Program-made: the position numbers and the translations under genes | Assembly: GCF_000002995.4 (NCBI RefSeq) | Contig: NW_025062476.1 | Location: 7,243,001 to 7,307,000 of the forward strand | Length of the DNA: 64,000 bases | Reading direction: 5' to 3' | Origin: Brugia malayi | Lineage: Eukaryota > Nematoda > Chromadorea > Rhabditida > Onchocercidae | Shown here: positions 51,263 through 63,900 of the stretch, one piece after another | How the letters are laid out: each line of letters opens with the position of its first letter | Numbering within the stretch: the stretch's first letter is position 1 | The notes under the pieces: model-generated | Seen by the model: only the letters and a program-made list of their open reading frames with translations | What the model was told of the DNA's origin: nothing | The model's database searches: none

Positions 51263-51481
51263 AGATTAATCAGTCGTTTAAAAAATTTTCTTAATCTAGA
51301 TTCCTTAATCTAATTACTTCATTCTATTCATTACTGATTAAAGATAGGATAAATAAATAAATTAACTTACCAGACTTAATAAGCTTAACCAGACTTAATA
51401 AGCTTAATGGCGTATATCATTTTTACAAGTACATAATATTTGCTGATTAGATTAAGAAAATTTTAAACGACTGATTAATCT
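51263..51481. mobile_element. Small foldback/MITE-like element (~219 bp)
   Basis: Terminal inverted repeats of about 35 bp (51263-51299 and 51448-51481) match except for a 2-nt length difference in an A-run; both begin AGATTAATCAGTCGTTTAAA. Between them an 18-bp segment ending in TAATAAGCTTA is tandemly duplicated (51371-51407). No target-site duplication is evident and no protein is encoded, so this is a non-autonomous foldback or decayed MITE. Confidence 0.65.
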
Positions 51482-54400
51482 AATAGCTATACAGTAAAAT
51501 TATAGTAATCTATTTGGTTTATTTATTAATAACTTAGTTAGTGAGTGAGATTTCAATCACAAAAATAGCAAAAAAGGCTGATAATTTGATTGTAATGGTG
51601 AAAACAAAACAGCAATAATGATGATTAAAATAATGATAAGAAGTGATGATTAAAGTATTATTATTGATAACGAGAAGTTAATAATATTTATAAATTGATA
51701 TCGCAGAAATTACCGAATGTACATATATTTCATAATCTTTATGTAAAAACTATGTGGTATCAATCCTTTTTCAGTCGTTGATCAAACTCAATTAATTACA
51801 TCTAATTAACAGTCAAAAAAGTGATAATATGAATGTGACAAGAAGTGATGGCAGACAGTGGTAATGAATTAAAGAATGGTAGTGGCAGCGATAATAATTA
51901 ATAATAATAATGATAATAATAAATAACAAATAAATAGTGATTACGATGATGATAGTAATGGCGAAATAAAAATGACAATAGTGTAATAGTGACAGCAATT
52001 TTAGATAAATAAGTTGGATTGATTCATTCCAATATATACAGCTATCATTTATTTGTGTATCAGTTGGTAAATATAACCCACCCCAAATATGATTAGAAAT
52101 CGATCATAATATCAGTCAGATAAACAACAAAACATCAATCTATCAGCATTAATGTAATTGAACCGAGTAATTACTAATCGATACCTGCCTGTCGTAATTT
52201 TTCAACAACTAAATTTCATTGAAAATGAATAACGCAAAATTTTAATAATTATTAATATAATAAATGATCTATCTAAACTATTCCGATTTTCAAGCCTAAT
52301 TAAAAAGAATTATTCGTTATTTTTTTCATAATAATTACTCGAACACCTGATTTTATTTATTCCAGGTAATGCTATCTCATGCTTAACTAAATTATTTTTG
52401 AAAATGGTATGGAAACAGTACGCAACGCGTTCTCTATCATCCGTCATAAATGTTGGTGTGCAAATGTAGCTCTTGTGCCACTGCCACAGATGTCGCTAAA
52501 GGTGTCACAGATTGCTTCCATTCGCATGACATATGAAAATCACAAACTTACAGGCATACACACTTGTAAACAGATGTATGTATGTGAGCAGGAGGAGAGG
52601 CAAATACACATATATCATATATACATACATACATGCATACACATACAAAACATGCATGTATATTCTGGAAATATGCGCACAGACAAAACGTGAAATGTGT
52701 CATCTGTCCAATGGCAATTACCATTACAGAGTTCACTTAGATATGAAATGTCCAATAGGATAGGGCGTAATTACTGATAGATGATATAAGTAGATATTAT
52801 GTTAATATTATTTAGTTTAGCCGCTGAATTATTAAAATTTACACTTCAAATTAAGTTAATTTAACAATTGTAATCAGTTTGCAATAAAAAGATGGGGTGA
52901 TATTTTCAGTGAGTGATAGAATTGAACTGAAAATTTACTATCATATCATATTATCTTAATCTTTAACGGATGAAGCAATCATATATGAGCTACTCTTATT
53001 ACCAAAATACCACCATCGCGATAATTTTACCTTAATCAAAGGGTGAGCTAAGTCGAATTGAACTTATGACTTCATGCACTTTTTAAGTAAAATGTTAATT
53101 ATTTTAAAATTTTGAAGCATTATTACTAAGTGTAAACTAACTACATGTCATTACGCACACGTACGTTAAACAGCACACACACACATAGATACACATAGAC
53201 ACACACACACCCACGGCTACACTTGCCACCATTCATTATAATTTATCAAATAAAAATGTTAGTATGGTTCGATGGATCCCGTCATTACATTTTCAATAAA
53301 TTCACAACGATCATTAAAATTGCTTACAGCTATTTTTTAATACTTTTAAGAAATCTATTTTCAGAAAGTTGAAAGAAATGATAATTTAATCGATCGGTTC
53401 AATTTGAATTGTGTAAGAGATCGATGCTTGTTATCCAATTCAAAATATTTCATAACAATGAATTGTAATTTACATTTACGGCTAAAAGCTTTCAATCCGA
53501 TAAATGTAAACTGAGTAACTGTTTATCTTTTCTCAATGATAACAATAAATGTTTCTCCAAAAAGAAATTGTATTCACTATGATATTTCAGGAATTCAAAT
53601 GTATGAGCATAATTGCAAAATAATTTAAAATCAAAATTTCAAAGAACTGGATCAACGATTTATGAATTAGCTGAGCATGCAAATAAACATAAACTGAGAA
53701 ATAAAACGAAGTTTGGTTGATATATAAGTATGAGAAACCTTCTTTTTATTGAAATAGAATTTCAATAAATGATTTGAAAACTATTATAACAGTAAGAAAA
53801 TGTGAATCAGTGCTGCTGTTTATTCTAAAATATGCGAAGCGATTTAATGCACTTTTTATATAAGGGTAAAAAATTGTTTGTGAAATGATAAATTGATTTT
53901 AAAGATCGAAATGGATGAAATAGCAGAAGGATAATTCAGTTTTATCCTTTGTGAGAGTTGAAAATGTCTAGGCTGATCTGTAACTGGATATGAATAATCC
54001 AAAAGATCGCAGTGAAAAAGCCCAGATATGTTATCTTATGAATCATTAAGGGGAAAATTATATCATAATAATTACTCAGTACGCAAATCGAGTGGTGCAT
54101 GTCTATTTGACTGAGCGATAAACTATTTTATTCAAATCAATTTTTGAGTAAACAACTGATAATAGGAAAATATGAGTGAGATGAATGGAAATTTTTGTAG
54201 TTGAATCAAGAAATTTCCCAAAACAGACTATTTAAAAAATAAAAAGATTGATTGTTCAAAAATTTAAATTTATTTTGTATTATCAAATTTGCTTTGTGAA
54301 TAAAAAAATTTATTGTAAAGTATTTTATCGGTAACATTGTTACTTCACCAAAATGATGTCGACAAATGATTCATTTAAGACAAATCGATATTTCGCATTT

Positions 54401-55225
54401 CAGAAGAAAAAAAAAAAATGCAAAAAAAGAAAAAGTTACCCAAAATAAAAGAGAGAGATACAAGAAAGATGAAATTAATTGACTAATTAACTGGAATATG
54501 CTATCAAGTTACTCCATTTATTTTGCAAAACTGAAATATATTCCGTCAAAAAAAAGTTTATTATTATATTTCAAAAATGAGAAAAGTCATTTTCGGACAA
54601 AATAAAACCACACTGATATACTAAAACATTCTGCTTATATCCTCCTCATTTCAATAATTTGCTTCAAAAACATGTCAACAAGTTATATTTTAAATTTTAA
54701 AAATATAAATATACTATTAAATCTCTTGCAGTTATTATATAAGTATCACCATTTACTTTTATTCTACGCTATTAGTATATATCATAACAAAATTTAATAT
54801 TAGTAAAATTACGATTTCTTGCTACATTTATACGTGGAGATATAGGCAGAATTAGTTGTCTTCTTTTCGGTTTTAAGATCCTAAAAATTCATTGTTAGAT
54901 ATCAAACAAAAATAAGAAGGTAGCGGAATACTTGACGAGAAACTGTACGCGTACGGTACATGTATATTTGTTACTATGCTACCGATAAAATAAATTGTAT
55001 GTTTTGAAAACTTTTCGAAAAAAAAAACTGTTTTAAAAATGTGATAGCCGGAGAATGTAATAAGTGCCATTACACTTATTACACATACATATATATTACA
55101 GTACTTGCACCATAGTTTCTACTACTACATAATGTATTTTGTTATTAAAGTGTATAAATCACTAGTTTTTTGTTACCTTTTCTTGTTTTAACACTTGCCA
55201 TACCATATATTATGTATATTCATTG

Positions 55226-55311
55226 TTGCCGCACCTTTACCGTAACTGTCATCGAACCTTTCGCTACTGTACTTGTACTGTACACACATGCCGCACCTTT
55301 ACCGTAACTGT
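55226..55311 (+). repeat. Two direct copies of a 23-bp motif
   Basis: The motif containing TGCCGCACCTTTACCGTAAC occurs at about 55227-55249 and again at 55289-55311, identical and about 62 bp apart. It is GC-rich for this locus and could reflect a longer, decayed tandem unit. Confidence 0.8.
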
Positions 55312-55534
55312 TATATATATATGTTACGTACAATTTTGTCATATTGTAAATTTTATAGATATTCATTTTTATTTAAAAAAAATTCTTGTTACAAAAAATC
55401 AATTTCTCAAAAATTGATCCAAGACAATTAAGGGATTACTCTGCAAGAAATAAGAAATTTTTTGATGAATTTCAAACGTTAATATGCAATCAAGCATAAG
55501 CTGTAATCGTCTCTACACAGTAACCATGTCTTTT

Positions 55535-55580
55535 GATACAGTAACTACGTGATACAGTAACTAAGATACAGTAACTACGT
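55535..55580 (+). repeat. Short tandem repeat (GATACAGTAACTA, three copies)
   Basis: Three copies of GATACAGTAACTA(CGT) run head to tail at 55535, 55551 and 55565. A related CACAGTAACCA precedes them near 55516. Confidence 0.8.
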
Positions 55581-57694
55581 TGCTTTTCCAGAATCCAGAA
55601 TAATTAACGAACGACAAGTGTTGTTCATTTTTTTTTTTCGCATTTATAATTGATCTATGCATATATAAGTCATGATGAAATGATTATAAATTCGCATAAA
55701 AAAATGCTGAAAAAGTATTTGCATAAAAATGATGAGAGAAGGAAAGAAACAAAGAAAGAAAGAGAATGATGTTTGAAAGTTTGAACAAATTTATGAATTG
55801 GTCCCAAAACAATTAATGAAATGGAAAGCAAATTTCTTTCTGTTCATCCCACTGTCAAAATCCTTTCTGTTTTCATTACTTGAAGAGGAAATTTTATGTT
55901 TGAATGGCAAAAAATAAAAAAATGAAATATAATTTCTTTTTTTACTTTTCTTTTTTTCTTATTTCCTTTTTTCATTCCACATTTATTATACATACTACCA
56001 ATGCATTATTGAAGTTAGAAAATTTTTAGAACTGCAATACTTATTTTGAAGCAGTAAATTAAAAGCGAATCACTGGTAAATGTTACTATTTTACATACAC
56101 TTCATCTTAATTAATTTAGCATTGCTAATTTCTCAAAAAAAAAAAAAAATTTTTTTTCACCAATTTCAGAAAATAATCAAAATTAAATCAACATTTTCTA
56201 GCTTAAAAATAAAATCAAAAATGTTTCATGTCAGCAAGTAAAATATGATAACTTAAAGAATATATTAAATTCCGGTTAAGATTTCAATCAAGTTTAATTT
56301 TAATATCGCGTTTGACATTTATTACATGAATTTTTATAGATAAAAAAATTAGGCCCTATCATAATTTTATTTAAATGAATTATTTTGCAATGGAATTTGA
56401 ATTCAATAACAGAAATTAACAACAAAACAATTTAGCAAAACAAAAAGCTAAAAAAAAATCCCCTGGTTATTTTTATTCAATTTAAAAAAAAAAAAAAAAA
56501 AAAAAAAACAAAGCTATTCTTCCTTCCATTTTTTTTCAACGTTCTTTTCTTTTCAAAAGCGAAACGAAATATACAAATAAATTCAAATTTATATATTGTC
56601 TAAGATCGATCCAAATGAAATGCAAAATAAAACGACAACATTTAAAGTTTTACCTGACGACATTAGTATCAAGCCGCATGCTTTCATTTTAATGGTATTT
56701 GAATTGGAGTTAAAAATTCCTTATATGACAATGATAAAAAACTTCAAAAATAGAAATTATTTCATTGCCAGATATTTTTCCATTCTAAATTAATAGTCAG
56801 TTTTGAAAATAATTTATAAGTTAGTTTAGTTAGTATAAACAAATTATAATAATCGAATAAAATAACATATATGAATGAAATATTATTTGTTTACAATTGA
56901 TGAAAGTGATGAAACAAACAAACGATTGAATGCTTAATCGCATAAAAAGTTATTCCTCATTTCAAGCACTTTAAATTGAAATGGCAATGACATGTCATAT
57001 CAGTTTTTGCCTTCTCTCATGCGTTTTTCCCTATCAATCATTCTAAATTTTACTCCCAATGGGAAAGGTATTTTCTAGAACTTACTTACTGCCTCTCTCT
57101 CTCTGTGCTGAATATTTTCGTAAATAATGTGTTGCAAGAATGCAAAAAAAGCAAATTTTTCCTATGTATTGATTTAGTGATGGAATAATGGATAACATGA
57201 ATTTTAATGAAATAAAACAAAGAGGATGTAACTAATATGATAATTGAAATAATTTAGCATTATTAATGTTGCTGCTCCTAAAAAAATATAAGAATATTTA
57301 TGTAATTTTATCTTATCACTCTAAAATTCGTCACTTTAAAAGTTTTTGTCATTTTAAAATCATTTTAAAATTTGTTCAGAAAACAAGGAATGTTTCAAAT
57401 ATAAATCATAAGTCATTAAAGCGTTATAAAATTCTTCACTTTCATTTTTTTTTGTTTAATAAATTGTTTAATTAATCATAGATTAGAGTTAAATAGTAAG
57501 AAAAATAGTAGGAAGAAAAAAGTTCTTCCTTTTTTTTAATTCTATGTAATTAAAAAAAAAAACTGCGAAAAAAAAACTCTAGCAAGTAAGATAGGGTAAA
57601 AAAAAGGAATAAAGATGAAAAGAATAAAGGATTGTCATAATAATATGATGAAGCAAAGTTTTGCATCAGTGAATGAAAACTTTTTTTTCACCAA

Positions 57695-57712
57695 ATGTCG
57701 CTATAGCGACAT
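57695..57712. repeat. Perfect 18-bp palindrome
   Basis: ATGTCGCTATAGCGACAT equals its own reverse complement and is much more GC-rich than its surroundings. It could be a dimeric protein-binding site, but no gene start is close. Confidence 0.85.
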
Positions 57713-59417
57713 CAATTCATTTCAAGTCTAATACTTCATTTAAGCAAATCACTAAAAAAAAATAGTACATATATTCGTTGTTAATCATTTAACTTATTTC
57801 TCTCTAAATAAAATTACTTATTCTAATAAAGTATATAATATTTTAACGCTAATGCTATCATATACGTTGCAATAATGGACGCAATATTCTTACGTTTGCT
57901 AAATAATACAAATATTTTGACGCTAATACTAATAACATATGCAATATCCTTACAACTTATAAAATACACAACATTTAGATCGCTAACCTTAACATACATA
58001 TTATAATAGTTAAGTAATATTTTTACTCTACGGCACGTGATATTCCTATTTTATTATAAAAATGTAACACTTTTTTTTAATACAATGATACAAGTTATTG
58101 TTAGATTAACGTAAAATTTTCATAACATATTTATATAATATTCCAACGACAATTTGCTTATTGATTTTTCTGCTGAATAGTGATTGAATAATTGTCATAG
58201 TTTAATTCTAATTATTAAAATATGTAAAAAAAAATTCAGTTGAAATTTGTTTTTTGAAATTTAAAAAAGACGAATTAAAAGGTTATTATCAATAATAAAA
58301 GTATTAATATTTAATACAGGTAAACTGACGAATTGATCGCTGTCATCGTCTTGTTGCTGCCTGGCAACCGATCATGCTATTTTACTTTAATACCGATCTG
58401 TTTGTTTAATTCAGTTGTTACCTCTCTCTCCCCTTGCTTCTCTCTCTCTCTCTATCCCTCTCTTGCTTACCTCTATCCTTTTCCACGTGCCTCTCTCCTT
58501 CTTCTCTCTTTCTCTTAAATCTTCGCATTTCTCACCTTTTGCAAGACAAAAATAAAATACATTGTAAATATAAATTATCATTGATCATTCATTTAAATGT
58601 ACAAGTATTCTATCGCTTCCTAAATTATTTTTATATCATTTAGTTTACATCATGCAGGAATAAATAACCGTATATTATTACTAGTCATTATCAATTTGAA
58701 AATTTTCAAAAGTTCATATCAAATGACCATTCGATCAATATTAGATTTGAAAAGTTCATCTCACATCACTTGTCTTACAAACATCAAATTTTAAAAGTTC
58801 ACTTTACATTACTTCTTTCATTAATTTCAAAAGTTCACTTCATTTTACTTCTGTCATCAATGTTAAATTTTAAATATTTACTTAATATCAATTGGAACAT
58901 TTACATGTCTCATTCATATAAGTAACCTATAAATTAGTAAATGTATTATGATATCAATTAATTATTTTACCTGAAATGATGTGAAGTTCATGTCGAAATA
59001 TTACAATCTTTATTGCTTTTTTCTTTGTTTAAATACTCATTGATAATTTATTGGTGAAACGTTTGTTTAATTACTAAATATTTAGTTATTACTATTTAAT
59101 TATTAAACATGCTGTAAGGATGCATCATTTTTTTAATCCGTTAAATATTTAGTATTATTTTTATTATAAAATTCATCGATAAATCATCAAAAAGTTAAAA
59201 AACCGCAGTAGAATTATAATCATGGCTGAAGTTATATAATAGCGATAATATAGTCATTATGCAATAGTAATTAGAACGTAATCATGATTACAACAGAATT
59301 GCAGTAGTAGCAAAATCATGATAGAATGAAGTTATAATGTAATCATAATCACAATGGAATTGCAATAATAAAATTACTAATCCCACAATAATATTGCAAT
59401 ATTCGGTTATTAGTTTG

Positions 59418-61978
59418 TTACAGTGAACCGAGAAGCGAATCGAATAATTCTTCAAATTCTGTCGCAATCTGAAATTTAACAATTTGTCATTTTAAAGATG
59501 ACAATTAATAATAATTCAATATGTATCATCTCTTTGGCTATTTCAATCAAGCATGAGTTAGCAAAACGATTTTGAAACGTAAAAAATTACCATGAAATAA
59601 ATGCAAAAGGATTAAATAGAGAGAAGGAGAAAAAGAAAGGAATTTTGATTTGAATTTTGAAATTTCAATAAAAATAAAAGCTTTGCTTACTGGTAAATAA
59701 TGACCTGAACCATTGATTATTGATAGGATAACATCTTTACTTTCTAATTTTTCTTTAAACTTTTTCACATTTGACAATGGAACTATCTAAATAATTCATA
59801 TTAATTGAATATTATATTTTTCATTTCCCTTATTTAATGATAATTTGATAATTATTTGTTCAAAATTTTTTTAAATCGCATTAACGAAATTGCTTTAAAA
59901 ATGATAATAAATGACCTAGTTTTCTCCCTTTTTTAATGCAAACAAAAGATTTTGCTATTTAAATATAATAACTTTTTCAAAATTTAAATTTACCTTATCA
60001 TCGGATCCATGCATAATTCTCACAGGACAATGAATAGGAATTGATGCCATTCGATTACTTATGCAAGTCTAAAAGTGTCATCCAATTTTTAATTTAAAAA
60101 AAATAATTTTTGTTGTTGAAAGAAAGGGAAGCAAATATTAATAAATGGTTAAAACATTTTGAAAAATGACAAAAATATATCGCATACTTTAAACAGATCA
60201 AAACAACTGTGAAATAAATAAAGTGGAATAATTGTCAAATGTCGTAACAACTAAATTAGTCAGTTAATCAATCAATCAATCAATTAAATGAAATCAAATC
60301 GATCAGATCAATAAATTAATGAATCAACAATTAATAAATTAAATGACACTAACATCAACAAAATGTTGTAGACATTGTTGATTGATCATTATTGGTGGAA
60401 TATTTTTACCTGCTGAAGGATGTGGCACATTTTTACCAGCCAAAATTTTTTCCCAAAATTCTGGCATAACAATATGAATGTATGATTTTAAATTTAAGCC
60501 TACACCAGGTGATAAAAGTATTAGGCCACAAATAGCCTGTGGCTTTAAAAGTGTAGCACGTAATATACTATGACAACCAGCGCTACAACCTTTAATGTAA
60601 TAAAAAATATTAATAAAAAAGAAATTTTTTAAAAAATTTACCAAAAAAACAGAATATTGAAATTTTTATTTTAAATGATTAAGAAAGTAATCAAGGTAAA
60701 ATACGGAATGAAAAGATTAATTAAATTTTAAAAGTTAAAGAAAATTAAACACTGTAAAAGAGAAAATTTTTCTTTAAATATTTTATTTCTTTAATAAGAC
60801 AATATAACATTCGTTTTATTAAAAAATTCAGAATTTGCTAAAATTCTACTAAAAATTAAAAAATCTACCAAAAAGTAAGCATAATCGTTGCTGTTTGCTA
60901 CATTCATTAATACTCACTAATAAATCATTAAGCCAATCATCGACATTCCAAATACAATTTTTACGTCCGGAATTTTGGTATTCAACACTGAAAATAAAAG
61001 GACTGAAATAATTGAAAAAAAAAATAGATTTTTTAAACTAATTAAACAATTAAAAAAATAATTGTAAAATAAAATTAAACCTATTAAAATAAAAACAGAA
61101 TAATTAAATATAAAAAAGTAATAAAAATAAAATAATTAAAGTTTAGATATATTATAATGTTTATTAAATAATCGTATCTTGTCTATTAACACAAATGAAT
61201 TAAAAGTATAAAATATATTTGTCAAAACAAAAGAATCGATATAGTAATAAAATTATAATCATAAATTTCATACATAATTTTCCTTTTTTGTTTTGTTTTC
61301 TTCTTAAAAAATTGCATAAATTTTTAGCAATATTAATTAATTAATTATTTATTTTTCTTTTCAAAAACGTTAAAATGATTAAAAATTTCAGATATTGCAG
61401 CAAAAATTAATGAATTTTTATAAAAGTTATTAATAACAAATTTGAAACCTTTTAAATTGTAATCCTCGACTTTCCACAAATTTTTTAGCAACCAATGCAA
61501 TTCCACTTTGTACAGTTGCGCCAAGACCATGGCAATAAAGAACAACTGGTGTTAATTTATTCATTAATAAAATATTGTCGCAATAATCGATGAAAAGTTT
61601 ATATATTAATTTCAAAACCTCATCTATAATGCATTCATTTTATCATTTAATTAATGACAAAGACAGATTCTAATAGTTTTCTTCCCATAAATTTAAAAGA
61701 AAAATATAAGATTTAATTCAAAATTTTTTTCCAATATTTAATAAAAAATTTAAAATCACTAAAATAATTTTAATATACCAAAATTTTTAAAATTACGATA
61801 ACTTTAAAAAAATGTTCATTAGTAGTAAAATAATTAATTCAATAAAATCAATCATTGCTGTCCTGATTGGATAATTTTTAAAAAAATGAACAACTATAAA
61901 AGAAAAATAAAAAAAATGTTATTATTTAAGAAATGAAAGGAAAAAACTAACCAAAAGTATTATTGGAAATAAGCGCAT
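59418..61978 (-). CDS. ABHD10: ABHD10-like alpha/beta hydrolase (7 exons)
   Basis: In transcript order the exons are 61978-61952, 61618-61449, 60987-60869, 60589-60354, 60068-59994, 59786-59691 and 59468-59418, giving 257 residues. Visible landmarks are the first strand and oxyanion region (PVVLYCHGLGA), the nucleophile elbow GCSAGCH with the catalytic serine, the acid loop (IMHGSDDKIVPLS) and the catalytic histidine (NGSGHYLP). The order and the C-terminal IATEFEELFDSLLGSL resemble ABHD10, a mitochondrial serine hydrolase that removes acyl groups from glucuronides and cysteine residues. The GCSAG motif differs from the vertebrate GSSLG. The start is uncertain: a 9-codon exon (MRLFPIILL) preceded by acceptor TTTACAAG fits only if the next exon uses a weak GATGAG acceptor. 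The N-terminus is hydrophobic. Confidence 0.85.
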
Positions 61979-62602
61979 AACTTGTAAAGGGAAGAAATAA
62001 GTATAATCAAAAAGAAATTAATAAAAAATAATTTTAAATTAGTAATAGAAGAAATTGCGAAGTAGGGGAAACGAATAAAGTGACCCCGACGAGCAATTAA
62101 TTGTGAACTAGGCGGTAGGAGTGGAATTAAAAACGAGTTTTCATTAATCAAAATACAATTAATATATTGATAAGAAATGATCAGTACATTCATTTAATCA
62201 ATAAATAAATTTATCATAAGTAAAATATAAAAAATATAAAAAGGAATTTATTTTTGTTATCAGTTTTACAAAAAAAAAAATCGTTTTTGAAATAATTCAG
62301 GGAATTTTTGACAAAAAGTCAAAAACAAAAAGAAAAAAGTCTCAATTGCATTTATTGTAATCGTAATAAAACTCGATTTATACTTGAAATAACATTAACA
62401 ATATGTGAAAAGGTTAAATTTATAATAGAAAATATTGGAAATGAATTAATATAATCAATGGTCTAATTGAAAAAATTTTTACAATAAACTGAATTATTTT
62501 TCCTTTTTTGACCTTTTTTTTTTTAAATTTCTGTGACAATAAGAGATAGCGGCAATAATAGCAACAAATTAAATCGATGAGAAAATCCGGAATTATTTCA
62601 TC
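61979..62602. other. Gap between the lysine-rich gene and ABHD10
   Basis: About 620 bp between the stop of the upstream minus-strand gene and the acceptor two bases before the ABHD10 ATG. A hydrophobic minus-strand open frame (61960-62193) spans the acceptor and is probably not coding. The spacing and the acceptor are compatible with an operon. Confidence 0.45.
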
Positions 62603-63900
62603 TTACACGTTAGGAATTCCGGATTGTGATTTTTCTTCAACTATTAATCGTTCCGCTTGATTCTGTTTCACATACTGTAATAAATAAATGATAAATTAAT
62701 AAATTATATTCTTTTTTGATAGAATTATAAAAATTAGAAAATAAAAATAATATGAAAATAAAAATTTTTTTTTGCATTTAAAATTTTTTGCAACTCTTTC
62801 TTTAAATTTCAAAGAAAAAAATTCATCGAAAAATATTTTACACTTTTTTCATCCTTAATAATTAAAACTTTTCGAATTTTATTAGTGTTAGAATTATTAA
62901 AGAATTTTCAAAATCACTTGTTAAAATTATTACAAATCATTTTTTTGGAATTTAATTTAAAATTTTCAGTTGTTATGTATAACATTACCAGAATTACATA
63001 TGATTAATATTTTACTTATTAACTGATATAATAAATGGAAATTTAATCAATTGATTATTGTGATTTTTCTTCAACTATTTAATCAATTGATTATTATATG
63101 ATAATTTTATTATAAAAACTATTTCGTTTTTATGTATGATTCGAGTTTAAAAATAAGCAAAAAATGATTGATAATTGATAAACTGGGTGAATTTTGATTG
63201 GAATTTATCAGTATTTGATGAAACTGTTTTATAAAAATTAGAAGAAAGAAATGTTTAGATATTAATGTAATATGACTTCTTACGTTTGATTGTATAACGT
63301 AATAATCATCTGACTTCGTAATTCACGTAAATGCACGTAATGTATCAAATTAACCTCATTTATGTTTAAGTCATCTTTTGTCTTCGCATTACACAAATGC
63401 TTGCGTTGTTCATAAGCTGTAATCACTTTTGAACTTTTTGGCTTTGTAATATACGGCTTCCACTTTTTCTGTCGGCCTGCTTTTATTGTTTCTTCTTCAT
63501 GTTCTAATACTGCCTGAGGATTAATTATTTAAACATAAATATTTATATACTTAAATATTTTATTGAAAAAAACTACTTAAGCAACTATAATAAAACATTT
63601 TTTTTTCAAAAAAAAAGACTTTTTTGAAAATTTTAAATATTTTTTTTGCATTAGAAAAATGAAAGAAAAGCAATAATACAATGATAATATCTTGTTTTAC
63701 AAATATTATTCAGATAAAATAACTGATTTAAATTAATTATTTCTATTATCTAATCCCTTTTTTTTTGTTATCGAATTTAGTTAAATGAATAAATTACTTT
63801 AGCTTCTTTCGATTTAACCATCTTTTTCATTTTCGTTTTCTCATCCTTTTTACAGCTGCCCACGTTGATTGCACTTTTGCGCTTTTGTCCATTTCTATTT
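62603..63900 (-). CDS. Lysine-rich protein, 3' part only (gene continues past the right edge)
   Basis: Three in-phase exons are visible: 63900-63798, 63513-63355 and 62674-62603. They encode the last 111 full codons before a TAA stop, and the first exon enters with two bases carried from an exon outside the window. The sequence is very basic (RNRNGQKRKSAINVGS, KKDEKTKMKKMVKSKEAK). A more conserved-looking block follows (GRQKKWKPYITKPKSSKV, ITAYEQRKHLCNAKTK), and it ends ERLIVEEKSQSGIPNV. Composition suggests a nuclear or nucleolar protein, but I do not recognise the family. It lies upstream of ABHD10 on the same strand. Confidence 0.75.

Larger units (their letters stand above)
50135..59417. 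other. Gene-poor AT-rich region
   Basis: No exon is supported over about 9.3 kb. Notable contents are a foldback element at 51263, a less AT-rich block at about 52400-52740 with CATA/CACA tetranucleotide repeats, and CA repeats near 53180-53212. It also has repeats at 55226 and 55535, a palindrome at 57695 and CT tracts at 58420-58515. A 65-codon open frame at 56596 is somewhat protein-like but has no start context or splice partners. Confidence 0.5.

Noticed and set aside
56596..56793. 65-codon plus-strand frame with a protein-like start
   Set aside because: It begins with a non-ATG codon, has no splice partners and no recognised similarity; left as unsupported.
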